From Aristolochia californica (taxonomy: Eukaryota > Streptophyta > Magnoliopsida > Piperales > Aristolochiaceae): a stretch of DNA of 64,000 nt. Each line of letters begins with the position of its first letter. The stretch's first letter is position 1. The notes below the pieces were generated by a model that ran no database searches, was not told the DNA's origin, and saw nothing but the letters and a program-made list of their open reading frames with translations. The DNA is taken from the NCBI GenBank assembly GCA_029961685.1, contig JARWKL010000007.1:19415013-19479012 (forward strand), written 5' to 3'. Below, one piece after another: positions 14,401-26,058 of the stretch. Both the position numbers and the translations under genes were made by a program.

Positions 14401-15498
14401 ATCCATAGGTCATTTCAATCTTTAACATGTTTCAAGCATGCATTTCAATTTTTAAAACATGTGTAGAAAAAATCTCCTTCATGTAAAATTCCAAGCTTAA
14501 TAAGGTTGGACTAATGGAATTTCCCAAACTTGGATAACAAAACTTTTGTGTTCATTTGTGGCGTGTGAATAGATATTTTTTATATACATTAGTTATTATT
14601 TTAAATATTTTTGACACATCAACTGTAAAATTTTTAATTTGTTGTGATCTTTTTTGCCTTTTTTGTTTACGGGATGAAGGGAGAGCGAAAACTCAAAGTT
14701 CTGATTTAAGAAAAAAGTGTACATCTAAAATGGAAATGCACAATGCACAAATGTAGAGAGAGATATTTCCAAAGAGTGTTTGTATATTTTAGGGATCGTA
14801 TGCACTTTTTCGTTTTTATATCTAAGCTTTTGGAATCGTCGGGAAACGGGGGTGGCTGGCGATTTTTAACTGAGTGTTGACTTCAAATCCATAAGGCATT
14901 TCTTACAAAAATATAGCCCGTTACGCATGACAAATCACTTTACAATCATCTATGATTGTTAGCTCAACTTTTTGAATATGGGCAAAATAATGGCTTGTTT
15001 GACTCAGGCAAATATCCCACCGCACGTTCACTTGAGAATTTAATGAGCGTTTGTTATTTTCTTTAAAAGCTTTGGATCCATAGGTCATTTGAATCTTTAA
15101 CATGTTTCTGTAATGCATATCCATTTTTAAAACATGTGTAGAAAAAATCACCTTCATGTAAAATTCCAAGATATTAGTTTAGGACTAGTGGAATTTTCCA
15201 AACTTGGATAACAAAACTTTTGTGTTCATTTGTGGTGTGTGAATAAATTTTCTTCATTTAATTTTTTTATTGTTTTAAACTTTTTCCATACATCAACTAT
15301 GAAATTTTCATTTTGTTGTGATCTATTTGCCTTTTTTTTTTACGGGATGGAGGGAGAGCGAAAAACTCGAAGTTTTGATTTAAGAAAAATGTGTACATCT
15401 AAAACGAAAATACACAATGCACATATGTAGAGAGAGATAATTTCAAAGAGTGTCTGTAATTTTTAGGGATTGTAAGCACGTTTTGTTTTTATATCTCA
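11452..15498. repeat. Six-unit block, copy 2 (B, C/A, B/C, A, B/C, A)
   Basis: Units start at 11452 (B), 12127 (C/A), 12800 (B/C), 13477 (A), 14151 (B/C) and 14826 (A). Each matches the unit 4.05 kb to its left in type, hybrid junction and private variants. The copies differ by scattered substitutions and small indels, so the duplication is not very recent. The similarity continues into the B unit at 15499, which shares AATGCTTCAAACATGC and CCAAACTATTGTGG with the B units at 7407 and 11452. Confidence 0.9.
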
Positions 15499-16848
15499 GG
15501 TTTTGCAATCGTCGGGAAAAATGGGTTGCGGAGGATTTTTAACTGATTGTTGAATTGCAATCCATAAGTCATTTCATACGAAAATATAGCCCATTACGCA
15601 TGATAAATCACATTACAATCATCTATGAATAATTATGTCTGATTTTTACAAATGGGCAATCTAATGGCATGTTTGACTCGGGTAAATATCCCACGGCAAG
15701 TTCACTTGAGAATTTAATGAGCGTTTGTTATTCTCTTTAAAAGCTTTGCATCCATAGCTCATTTGCATCTTTAAAATGCTTCAAACATGCATATCCATTT
15801 TTAAAACTTGTGTGGACGAAATCTCTTTCTTGCAAAATTCCAAACTATTGTGGTTAAACTAGTGGAATTTCCCAAAATTGGATAGCAAAACTTTTGTGTT
15901 CATTTGTGTTGGGTGAATAAATTTTCTTTTTTTATATTTGTTATTGTTTTTAAATTTTTTCCATACATCAACTATAAAATTTTCATTTTGTTGTAAGTTT
16001 TTTCCTTGTTTGTTTTCGGGATGATGGGAGAGCGAAAAGTCAAAGTTTTGATTTAAGAAAAAAGTGTAAATCTAAAATGGAAATGCACAATGCACAATTG
16101 TAGGGAGAGATAATTCCAAAGAGTTTCTGTGATTTTTAGGGATTGTAAGCTCTTTTTTAGTTTTTATATCTCAGGTTTTGCAATCGTTGGGAAAAATTGG
16201 TGGCAGAGGATTTTTAACTGAGAGTTGAATTGCAATCCATAAGTCATTTCATACAAAAATATAGCCCGTTACGCAGGATAAATCACTTTATAATCATCTA
16301 TGATTGTTCGATCAAATTTTTGAAAATGGGCAAAATAATGACTTGTTGGACTCGGGTAAATATCCCACCCCACGTTCACTTGAGAATTTAATGAGCGTTT
16401 GTTATTCTCTTTAAAAGCTTTGGATCCATAGGTCATTTCAATCTTTAACATGTTTCAAGCATGCATATCCATTTTTAAAACATGTGTAGAAAAAATCTCC
16501 TCATGTAAAATTCCAAGCTTAATAGGGTTGGACTAATGGCATTTCCAAAACATGGATAACAAAACTTTTGTGTTCATTTGTGGCGTGTGAATAGATATTT
16601 TTTATTTACATTAGTTATTATTTTAAATATTTTTGACACATCAACCATAAAATTTTTATTTTGTTGTGATCTTTTTTGGCTTTTTTTGTTTAAGGGATAA
16701 AGGGGAAGCGAAAACTCAAAGTTCTGATTTAAGAAAAAAGTGTACATCTAAAATGGAAATGCACAATGCACAAATGTAGAGAGAGATATTTCCAAAGAGT
16801 GTCTGTATGTTTTAGGGATTGTATGCACTTTTTCATTTTTATATCTAA
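15499..16848. repeat. Units B and C (15499, 16174) closing the duplicated region
   Basis: The B unit is the third relative of the 7407 and 11452 B units. The following C unit is a complete standard C, unlike the C/A hybrid found at the equivalent place in the six-unit block. This marks where the duplicated pattern stops. Confidence 0.87.
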
Positions 16849-18871
16849 GGTTTTGCAATCGTCGGGAAACGGGGGAGGCGGGCGATTTTTAACTGAGTGT
16901 TGACTTCAAATCCATAAGTCATTTCTTATGAAAATATAGCCTGTTACGCATGACTAATCACTTTACAATCATCTATAATTTCTAGCTCAACTTTTTGAAT
17001 ATGGGCAAAATAATGGCTTGTTTGACTCGGGCAAATATCCCATCGCACGTTCAGTTGAGAATTTAGTGACCGTTTGTTATTCTCTTTAAAAGCTCTGGAT
17101 CCATAGGTCATTTGAATCTTTAACAAGTTTCTGGCATGCATATCCATTTTTAAAACATGTGTAGAAAAACTCCCCTTCATGTAAAATTCCATGATATTAG
17201 TTTTGGACTAGTGGAATTTCCCAAACTTGGATAACAAAACTTTTGTGTTCATTTGAAGTGTGTGAATAAATTTTCTTCCTTTAATTTTTTTATTGTTTTA
17301 AACTTTTTCCGTACATCAACTATGAAATTTTCATTTTGCTGTGAAATATTTGCCTTTTTTTTTACGGGATGAAGGGAGAACGAAAAACTCAAAGTTTTGA
17401 TTTAAGAAAATTGTGTACATCTAAAACGGAAATGCACAATGCACATACGTAGAGAGAGATAATTCCAAAGAGAGTCTGTAATTTTTAGGGATTGTAAGTA
17501 CCTTTTCGTTTTTATATCACAGGTTTTGCAATCGTCGGGAAAAATGGGTTGCGGTGGATTTTTAACTGAGTGTTGAATTGCAATCCATAAGTTATTTAAC
17601 ACAAAAATATAGCCCGTTACGCTTGATAAATCACATTACAATCATCTATGATTAATTATGTCAGCTTTTTGCAAATGGGCAAACTAATGGCATGTTTGAC
17701 TCGGGTAAATATCTCACCGCAAGTTCACTTGAGAATTTAATGAGCGTTTGTTATTCTCTTTAAAAGCTTTGCATCCGTAGCTCATTTGCATCTTTAACAT
17801 GTTTCAATAATGCAGTTCCATTTTGAAAACATGTGTGGACGAAATCTCTTTCTTGCAAAATTCCAAGCTATTATGGTTAAACTAGTGGAATTTCCAAAAA
17901 TTGGATAACAAAACTTTTGTGTTCATTTGTGTTGGGTGAATAAATTTTCTTTATTTATATTTGTTATTGTTTTAAATTTTATCCATACATCAACTATAAA
18001 ATTTTCTTTTTGTTGTAAGCTTTTTGCCTTGTTTGTTTTCGGGATGAAGGGAGAGCGAAAAGTCAGAGTTTTGATTTAAGAAAAAAGTGTACATCTAAAA
18101 TGGAAAAGCACAATGCACAATTGTAGGGGGAGATAATTCCAAAGAGTGTCTGTATTTTTTAGGGATTGTAAGCTCTTTTTTAGTTTTTATATCTCAAGTT
18201 TTGCAATCGTCGGGAAAAATTGGTCGCAGAGGAGTTTTAACTGAGTGTTGAATTGCAATCCATAAGTAATTCCATACAAAAATATAACCGGTTACGCAAG
18301 ATAAATCACTTTACAATCATCTATGATTGTTAGATCAAATTTTTGAAAATGGGCAAAATAATGACTTGTTAGACTCGGGTAAATATCCCACCGCACGTTC
18401 ACTTGAGAATTTAATGAGCGTTTGTTATTCTCTTTAAAAGCTTTGGATCCATAGGTCATTTGAATCTTTAACATGTTTCAAGCATGCATATCTATTTTTA
18501 AAACATGTGTAGAAAAAATCTACTTCATGTAAAATTCCAAGCTTAATAGGGTTGGACTAATGGAATTTCCCAAACTAGGATAACAAAACTTTTGTGTTCA
18601 TTAGTGGCGTGTGAATAGATATTTTTTATTTACATTAGTTATTATTTTAAATATTTTTGACACATCAACTATAAAATTTTTATTTTGTTGTGATCTTTTT
18701 TGCCTTTTTTGTTCACAGGATGAAGGGGAGTGAAAAGTCAAAGTTCTACTTTAAGAAAAAAGTGTACATCTAAAATGGAAATGCACAATGCACAAATGTA
18801 GAGAGAGATATTCACAAAGAGAGTCTGTATGTTTCAGGGATCGTATGCACGTTTTTCGGCTTTATATCTAA
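16849..18871. repeat. Canonical HOR copy A-B-C (16849, 17522, 18197)
   Basis: Three complete units of 673, 675 and 674-675 bp with all type-specific markers. This copy is a good reference for the family: its A head carries the full G-run cluster at 16864-16882. The B unit has CACAGG rather than CTCAGG just before its start. Confidence 0.93.
16864..16882 (+). other. A-unit G-run cluster (reference copy)
   Basis: Runs of 3, 5, 2 and 3 G lie within 19 bases, in a unit that is otherwise AT-rich. The cluster appears once per A unit, so about every 2 kb, and is absent from B and C, where the same place reads AAAAATGGGTTGCGG or AAAAATTGGTGGCAG. It could form a two-tetrad or bulged G-quadruplex on the plus strand; this is inferred from base order only. 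Confidence 0.55.
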
Positions 18872-18987
18872 GGTTTTGCAATCGTAGGGAAATGGGGGAG
18901 GCGGGCGATTTTTAACTGAGTGTTGACTTCAAATCCATAAGTCATTTCTTATGAAAATATAGCCCGTTACGCATGACAAAACACTTT

Positions 18988-19005
18988 ACAATCATCTATG
19001 ATTGT
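18988..19005. repeat. 18-bp dyad, reference copy
   Basis: ACAATCAT-CT-ATGATTGT is a perfect inverted repeat with 8-bp arms and a 2-bp centre. It recurs at about +115 in most A and C units. In B units the right flank is TTAATTATG, so only the inner 6-bp arms (AATCAT/ATGATT) remain. It may be a protein-binding or cruciform site; function is unknown. Confidence 0.7.
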
Positions 19006-19145
19006 TAGCTCAACTTTTTGAATATGCGCAAAATAATGGCTTGTTTGACTCGGGCAAATATCCCATCGCACGTTCACTTGAGAATTTAATGAGCGTTTGT
19101 TATTCTCTTTAAAAGCTTTGGATCCATAGGTCATTTGAATCTTTA

Positions 19146-19183
19146 ACATGTTTCTGGCATGCACATCCATTTTTAAAACATGT
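19146..19183. repeat. Second dyad with 22-bp spacer, reference copy
   Basis: ACATGTTT (19146-19153) and AAACATGT (19176-19183) are inverted copies around a spacer that contains a TGCATGC-like element in many units. It sits at about +275 to +312 in all three types, and the spacer carries the best type markers (CTGG in A, CAAG in C, CAAA in B). Confidence 0.65.
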
Positions 19184-20894
19184 GTAGAAAAAATCTCCTT
19201 CATGTAAAATTCCAAGATATTAGTTTTAGACTAGTGGAATTTCCCAAACTTGGATAACAAAAATTTTCTGTTCATTTGTGGTGTGTGAATAAATTTTCTT
19301 CGTTTAATTTTTTTATTGTTTTAAATTTTTTCCGTCCATCAACTATGAAATTTTCATTTTTGTTGTGATCTACTTGCCTTTTTTGTTTACAGGATGAAGG
19401 GAGAGCAAAAAACTCGAAGTTTTGATTTAAGAAAAATGTGTACATCTAAAACGGAAATGCACAATGCACATATGTAGAGAGAGATAATTCCAAAGAGTGT
19501 CTATAATTTTTAGGGATTGTAAGCACCTTTACGTTTTTATATCTCAAGTTTTGCAATCGTCGAGAAAAATGGGTTGCGGTGGATTTTTAACTGAGTGTTG
19601 AATTGCAATCCATAAGTTATTTAATACAAAAATATAGCCCGTTACTCTTGATAAATCACATTACAATCATCTATGATTAATTATGTCAGCTTTTTGAACA
19701 TGGGCAAACTAATGGCATGTTTGACTCGGGTAAATATCCCACCGCAAGTTCACTTGAAAATTTAATGAGCGTTTGTTATTCTCTTTAAAAGCTTTGCATC
19801 CATAGCTCATTTGTGTCTTTAACATGTTTCAAACATGCATATCCATTTTTAAAACATGTGTGGACGAAATCTCTTTCTTGCAAAATTCCAAGCTATTAGG
19901 GTTAAACTAGAGAATTTCCCAAAATTGGATAACAAAACTTTTGTGTTCATTTGTGTTGGGTGAATAAATTTTCTTTATTTATATTTTATATTGTTTTAAA
20001 TTTTTTCCATACATCAACTATAAAATTTTTATTTTGTTGTAAGCTTTTTGCCTTGTGTTTTTCCAGGATGAAGGGAGAGCGAAAAGTCAAAGTTTTGATT
20101 TAAGAAAAAAGTGTACATATAAAATGGAAAAGAACAATGCACAATTGTAGGGAGAGATAATTCCAAAGAGCGTCTGTAATTTTTAGGGATTTTAAGCTCT
20201 GTTTTAGTTTTTATATCTCAGGTTTTGCAATCGTCGGGAAAAATTGGTGGCAGAGGATTTTTAACTGAGTGTTGAATTGCAATCCATAAGTCATTTCATA
20301 CAAAAATATAGCCCGTTACGCAAGATAAATCACTTTAAAATCATCTATGATTGTTAGATCAAATTTTTGAAAATGGGCAAAATAATGACTTGTAAGACTC
20401 GGGTAAATATCCCACCGCACGTTCACTTGAGAATTTAATAAGCGTTTGTTATTCTCTTTAAAAGCTTTGGATCCATAGGTCATTTGAATCTTTAACATGT
20501 TTGAAGCATGCATATCCATTTTTAAAACATGTGTAGAAAAAATCTCCTTCATGTAAAATTCCAAGCTTAATAGGGTTGGACTAATGAAATTTCCCAAACT
20601 TGGATAACAAAACTTTTGTGTTCATTTGTGGCGTGTGAATAGATTTTTTTATTTACATTAGTTATTATTTTAAATATTTTCGATGCATCAACAATAAAAT
20701 TTTTATTTGGTTGTGATCTTTTTTGGCTTTTTTGTTTACGGGATGAACGGGGAGCGAAAACTCAAAGTTCTGATTTAAGTAAAAAGTGTACATCTAAAAT
20801 GGAAATGCACAATGCACAAATGTAGAGAGAGATATTTCCAAAGAGTGTCTGTATGTTTTAGGGATCGTATGCACTTTTTCGTTTTTATAACTAA

Positions 20895-21346
20895 GGTTTT
20901 GCAATCATCGGGAAACGGGGGAGGTGGGCGATTTGTAACTGAGTGTTGACTTCAAATCCATAAGTCACTTGTTATGAAAATATAGCCCGTTACGCATGAC
21001 TAATCACTTTACAATCATCTATGAATGTTAGCTCAATATTTCCCAAACTTGGATAACAAAACTTTTGTGTTCATTTGTGGTGTGTGAATAAATTTTCTTC
21101 GTTTACTTTTTTTATTGTTTTAAACTTTTTCCGTCCATCAACTATGAAATTTTCATTTTGCTGTGATCTATTTGCCTTTTTTTTTTTTACGGGATGAAGG
21201 GAGAGCGAAAAACTGGAAGTTTTGATTTAAGAAAAATGTGTACATCTAAAACGGAAATGTACAATGCACATATGTAGAGAGAGATAATTCCAAAGAGTGT
21301 CTGTAATTTTTAAGGATTGTAAGTACTTTTTCGTTTTTATATCTCA
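20895..21346. repeat. Truncated A unit, 452 bp
   Basis: The unit reads as A up to GTTAGCTCAA at about 21036, then jumps straight to TTTCCCAAACTTGG, losing about 222 bp. The lost part holds the GACTCGGGCAAATATCC segment and the whole second dyad. Flanking sequence on both sides of the junction stays type A, so this is an internal deletion. Confidence 0.92.
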
Positions 21347-22689
21347 GGTTTTGCAATCGTCGTGAAAAATGGGTTGCGGAGGATTTTTAACTAAGTGTTG
21401 AATTGCAATCCATAAGTCATTTAATACAAAAATATAGCCCGTTACGCTTGATAAATCACATTACAATCATCTATGATTAATTATGTCAGCTTTTTGCAAA
21501 TGGGCAAACTAATGGCATGTTTGACTCGGGTAAATATCCCACCGCAAGTTCATTTGAGAATTTAATGAGTGTTTGTTATTCTCTATAAAAGCTTTGCATC
21601 CATAGCTCATTTGCATCTTTAACATGCTTCAAACATGCATATCCATTTTTAAAACATGTGTGGACGAAATCTCTTTCTTGCAAAATTCCAAACTATTATG
21701 GTTAAACTAGTGGAATTTCCCAAAATTGGATAACAAAACTTTTGTGTTCATTTGTGTTGGGTGAATAAATTTTCTTTTTTTGTATTTTTAATTGTTTTAG
21801 ATTTTTTCCATACATCAACTATAAAATTTTCTTTTTGTTGTAAGCTTTTTGCCTTGTTTGTTTTCGGGATGATGGGAGAGCGAAAAGTCAAAGTTTTGAT
21901 TTAAGAAAAAAGTGTACATCTGAAATGGAAAAGCACAATACACAATTGTAGCGAGAGATAATTCCAAAGAGTGTCTGTAATTTTTAGGGATTGTAAGCAC
22001 TTTTTTAGTTTTTATATCTCAGTTTTTGCAATTGTCGGGAAAAATTGGTGGCAGAGGACTTTTAACTGAGTGTTGAATTGCAATCCATAAGTCATTTCAT
22101 ACAAAAATATGGCCCGTTACGCAGGATAAATCACTTTACAATCATCTATGATTTTTAGATCAAATTTTTGAAAATGGGCAAAATAATGACTTGTTAGACT
22201 CGGGTAAATATCCCACCGCACGTTCACTTGAGAATTTAATGAGCGTTTGTTATTCTTTTTAAAAGCTTTGGATCCATAGGTCATTTCAATCTTTAACTTG
22301 TTTCGAGCATGCATATCAATTTTTAAAATATGTGTAGAAAAAATTTCCTTTATGTAAAATTCCAAGCTTAATAGGGTTGGACTAATGGAATTTCCCAAAT
22401 TTGGATAACAAAACTTTTGTGTTCATTTGTGGCGTGTGAATAGATATTTTTATATATACGTTAGTTATTATTTTAAATATTTTTGACACATCAACTATAA
22501 AATTTTTATTTTGTTGTGATCTTTTTTGCCCTTTTTGTTTACGGGATGAAGGGAGAGCGAAAACTCGAAGTTCTGATTTAAGAAAAAAGTGTACATGTAA
22601 AATGGAAATGCACAATGCACATATGTAGAGAGAGATATTTCATAAGAGTGTTTTAAGGGTCGTATGCACTTTTTCGTTTTTATATCTCA
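21347..22689. repeat. Units B and C (21347, 22022)
   Basis: Standard B and C units that complete the HOR begun by the truncated A. The C unit is 668 bp; its tail near 22640 lacks a few bases of the GTGTCTGTATGTTT segment. Confidence 0.88.
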
Positions 22690-24037
22690 GGTTTTGCAAT
22701 TGTCAAGAAAAATGGGTTGTGGAGGATTTTTAACTGAGTGTTGAATTGCAATCCATAAGTCATTTCATACAAAAATATAGCCCATTACGCATGATAAATC
22801 ACATTACAATCATCTATGAATAATTATGTCAGATTTTTACAAATGGTAAAATAATGGCATGTTTGACTCGAGTAAATATCCCATCGTAAGTTCACTTGAG
22901 AATTTAATGAGCGTTTGTTATTCTCTTTAAAAGCTTTGCATCCATAGCTCATTTGCATCTTTAACATGTTTCAAACATGCATATCCATTTTTAAAACATG
23001 TGTGGACGAAATCTCTTTCTTTCAAAATTCCATGCAATTAGGGTTAAACTAGTGGAATATCCCAAAATTGGAAAACAAAACTTTTGTGTTCATTTGTGTT
23101 AGGTGAATAAAGTTTATTTATTTGTATTTTTTATTGTTTTAAATTTTTTCCATACATTAACTATAAAATTTTAATTTTGTTGTAAGCTTTTTGCCTTGTT
23201 TGTTTTCGGGATGAAGGGAGAGCGAAAAGTTAAAGTTTTGATTTAAGCAAAAAGTGTACATCTAAAATGGAAAAGCACAATGCACAATTGTATGGAGAGA
23301 TAATTCCAAAGAGTGTCTGTAATTTTTAGGGATTGTAAGCTCGTTTTTAGTTTTTATATCTCAGGTTTTGCAATCGTCGGGGAAAATTGGTGGCAGTGGA
23401 TTTTTAACAGAGTGTTGAATTGCAATCCATAAGTCATTTCATACAAAAATATACCCTGTGATGCATGATAAATCACTTTACAATCATCTATGATTTTTAG
23501 ATCAAATTTTTGAAAATGGGCAAAATAATGACTTGTTAGACTCGGGTAAATATCCCACCGCACGTTCACTTGAGAATTCAATGAGCATTTGTTATTCTCT
23601 TTAAAAGCTTTGGGTCCATATGTCATTTGAATCTTTTACATGTTTCAAGCATGCATATCCATTTTTAAAACATGTGTAGTAAAAATCTCCTTCATATAAA
23701 ATTCCAAGCTTAATAGGGTTGGACTAATGGAATTTCCCAAACTCTAATAACAAAACTTTTGTGTTCATTTCTGGTGTGTGAATAGATATTTTTTATTTAC
23801 ATTAGTTATTATTTTAAATATTTTCCACACATCAACTATAAAATTTTAATTTGTTGTGATCTTTTGTGCCTTTTTTGTTTACGGGATGAAGGGGGAGCGA
23901 AAACTTAAAGTTCTGATTTAAGAAAAAAGTGTACATCTAAAATGGAAATGCACAATGCACAAATGTAGAGAGAGATATTTCCAAAGAGTGTCTGTATGTT
24001 TTAGGGATCGTATGCACTTTTTCGATTTTATATCTAA
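22690..24037. repeat. Units B and C (22690, 23364), A unit missing
   Basis: The preceding C tail (GTATGCACTTTTTCG) runs directly into a B head (GGGTTGTGGAGG), so the expected A unit is absent. The change occurs around the unit boundary and leaves unit length intact (674 bp each), pointing to in-register unequal exchange and not to a random break. Confidence 0.87.
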
Positions 24038-25384
24038 GGTTTTCCAATCTTTGGGAAACGGGGGAGGCGGGCGATTTTTAATTGAGTGTTGACTTCAAAT
24101 CTAAAAGTCATTTCTTACAAAAATATAGCCCGTTACGAATGACAAATCACTTTACAATCATCTATGATTGTTAGCTCAACTTTTTGAATATGGGCAAAAT
24201 AATGGCTTGTTTGACTCGGGCAAATATCCCACCGCACGTTCACTTGAGAATTTAATGAGCGTTTGTTATTCTCTTTAAAAGCTTTGGATCCATAGGTCAT
24301 TTGAATCTTTAACATGTTTTTTGGTTGCATATCCATTTTTAAAACATGTGTAGAAAAAATCCCCTTCATGTAAAATTCCAAGATATTAGTTTTGGACTAG
24401 TGGAATTTCCCAAACTTGGATAAGAAAACTTTTGTGTTCATTTGTGGTGTGTGAATTAATTTTATTCATTCACTTTTTGTATTGTTTTAAACTTTTTTTG
24501 TACATCAACTATGAAATTTTCATTTTGCTGTGATCTATTTGCCCTTTTTGTTTTCGGGATGAAGGGAGAGCGAAAAACTCGAAGTTTTGATTTAAGAAAA
24601 ATGTGTACATCTAAAACAGAAATGCACAATGCACATATGTAGAGAGAGATAATTCAAAAGAGTGTCTATAATTTTTAGGGATTGTAGCACCATTCCGTTT
24701 TTATATCTCAGGTTTTGCAATCGTCGGGAAAAATGGGTGGCAAAGGATTTTTTACTAAGTGTTGAATTGCAATCCATAAGTCATTTCATACAAAAATATA
24801 GCCCGTTACGCATGATAAATCACTTTAAAATCATTTATGATTGTTAGATCAAATTTTTGAAAATGGGCAAAATAATGACTTGTTAGACTCGGGTAAATAT
24901 CCCACCGCACGTTCACTTGAGAACCTAATGAGCGTTTGGAATTCTCTTTAAAAGCTTTGGATCCATAGGTCATTTGAATCTTTAACATGTTTCAAGCATG
25001 CATATCCATTTTTAAAACATGTGTAGAAAAAATCTCCTTCATGTAAAATTCCAAGCTTAATAGGGTTGGACTAATGGAATTTCCCAAACTTGGATAACAA
25101 AACTTTTGTCTTCATTTGTGGTGTGTGAATAGATATTGTTTATTTACATTAGTTATTATTTTAAATATTTTCCACACATCAACTATAAAATTTTTATTTT
25201 GTTGTGATCTTTTTTGCCTTTTTTTTTACGGGATGAAGGGGTAGCGAAAACACAAAGTTGTGATTTAAGAAAAAAGTGTACATCTAAAATGGAAATGCAC
25301 AATGCACAAATGTAGAGAGAGATATTTCCAAAGTGTGTCTATATGTTTTAGGGATCGTATGCACTTTTTCATTTTTATATCTAA
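24038..25384. repeat. Units A and C (24038, 24711), B unit missing
   Basis: The A unit ends with its own tail. The next head starts B-like (AAAAATGGG) and continues as C (TGGCAAAGG, then GATCAAATTTTTG), so the exchange falls within the first ~25 bp of the unit. The A head reads TCTTTGGGAAACGGGG, a variant of the usual TCGTCGGGAAACGGGG. Confidence 0.86.
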
Positions 25385-26058
25385 TGTTTTTCAATCGTCG
25401 TGAAACGGGGGAGGCGGGCGACTTTTAACTGAGTATTGACTACAAATCCATAAGTCATTTCTTACAAAAATATAGCTCATTACGCATGACAAATCACTTT
25501 ACAATCATCTATGATTGTTAGCTCAAATTTTTGAATATGGGCAAAATAATGGCTTGTTTGACTCAGGCAAATATCCCACCGCACGTTCACTTGGGAATTT
25601 AATGAGCGTTTGTTATTCTCCTTAAAAGATTTGGATCCATAGGTCATTTGAATCTTTAACATGTTTCTGGCATGCATATCCATTTTTAAAACCTGTGTAG
25701 AAAAAATCCCCTTCATGTAAAATTCCAAGATATTAGTTTTGGACTAGTGGAATTTCCAAACCTTGGATAAAAAAACTTTTGTGTCCATTTGTGGTGTGTG
25801 AATAAATTTTCTTCATTTACATTTTTTATTATTTTAAACTTTTTCCGTACATCAACTTTCAAATTTTCATTTTGCTGCGATCTATTTGCCTTTTTTGTTT
25901 ACGGGATGAAGGGAGAACGACAAACTCAAAGTTTTGATTTAAGAAAAATGTGTACATCTAAAACGGAAATGCACAATGAACATATGTAGAGAGAGATAAT
26001 TCCAAAAAGTGTCTGTAATTTTTAGGGATTGTAAGCATCATTCCGTTTTTATATCTCA
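25385..26058. repeat. A unit
   Basis: Complete A unit of 674 bp. Its start reads TGTTTTTCAATCGTCG, so the landmark is diverged, but the G-run cluster and other A markers are intact. Confidence 0.88.

Larger units (their letters stand above)
18872..20894. repeat. Canonical HOR copy A-B-C (18872, 19547, 20221)
   Basis: A second regular copy at an offset of 2,023 bp from the previous one. The A head has an extra A in the G-cluster region (GTAGGGAAATGG). The C unit has GGTTTGAAGCATGC-like sequence in place of TTTCAAGC near 20500. Confidence 0.93.

Noticed and set aside
15230..15430. Repeated plus-strand frame of ~66 codons with hydrophobic stretches as a small membrane protein
   Set aside because: It begins at TTG, and its Phe-rich character is what AT-rich sequence gives by chance. 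Copies are disrupted by small indels and it overlaps nothing gene-like.
18967..19215. Repeated minus-strand frame of ~82 codons as a multicopy gene family
   Set aside because: It is part of the satellite unit, starts with TTG in the full form, is broken in many copies and almost absent in B units. No known domain is visible, and similarity between copies follows from repeat homology.
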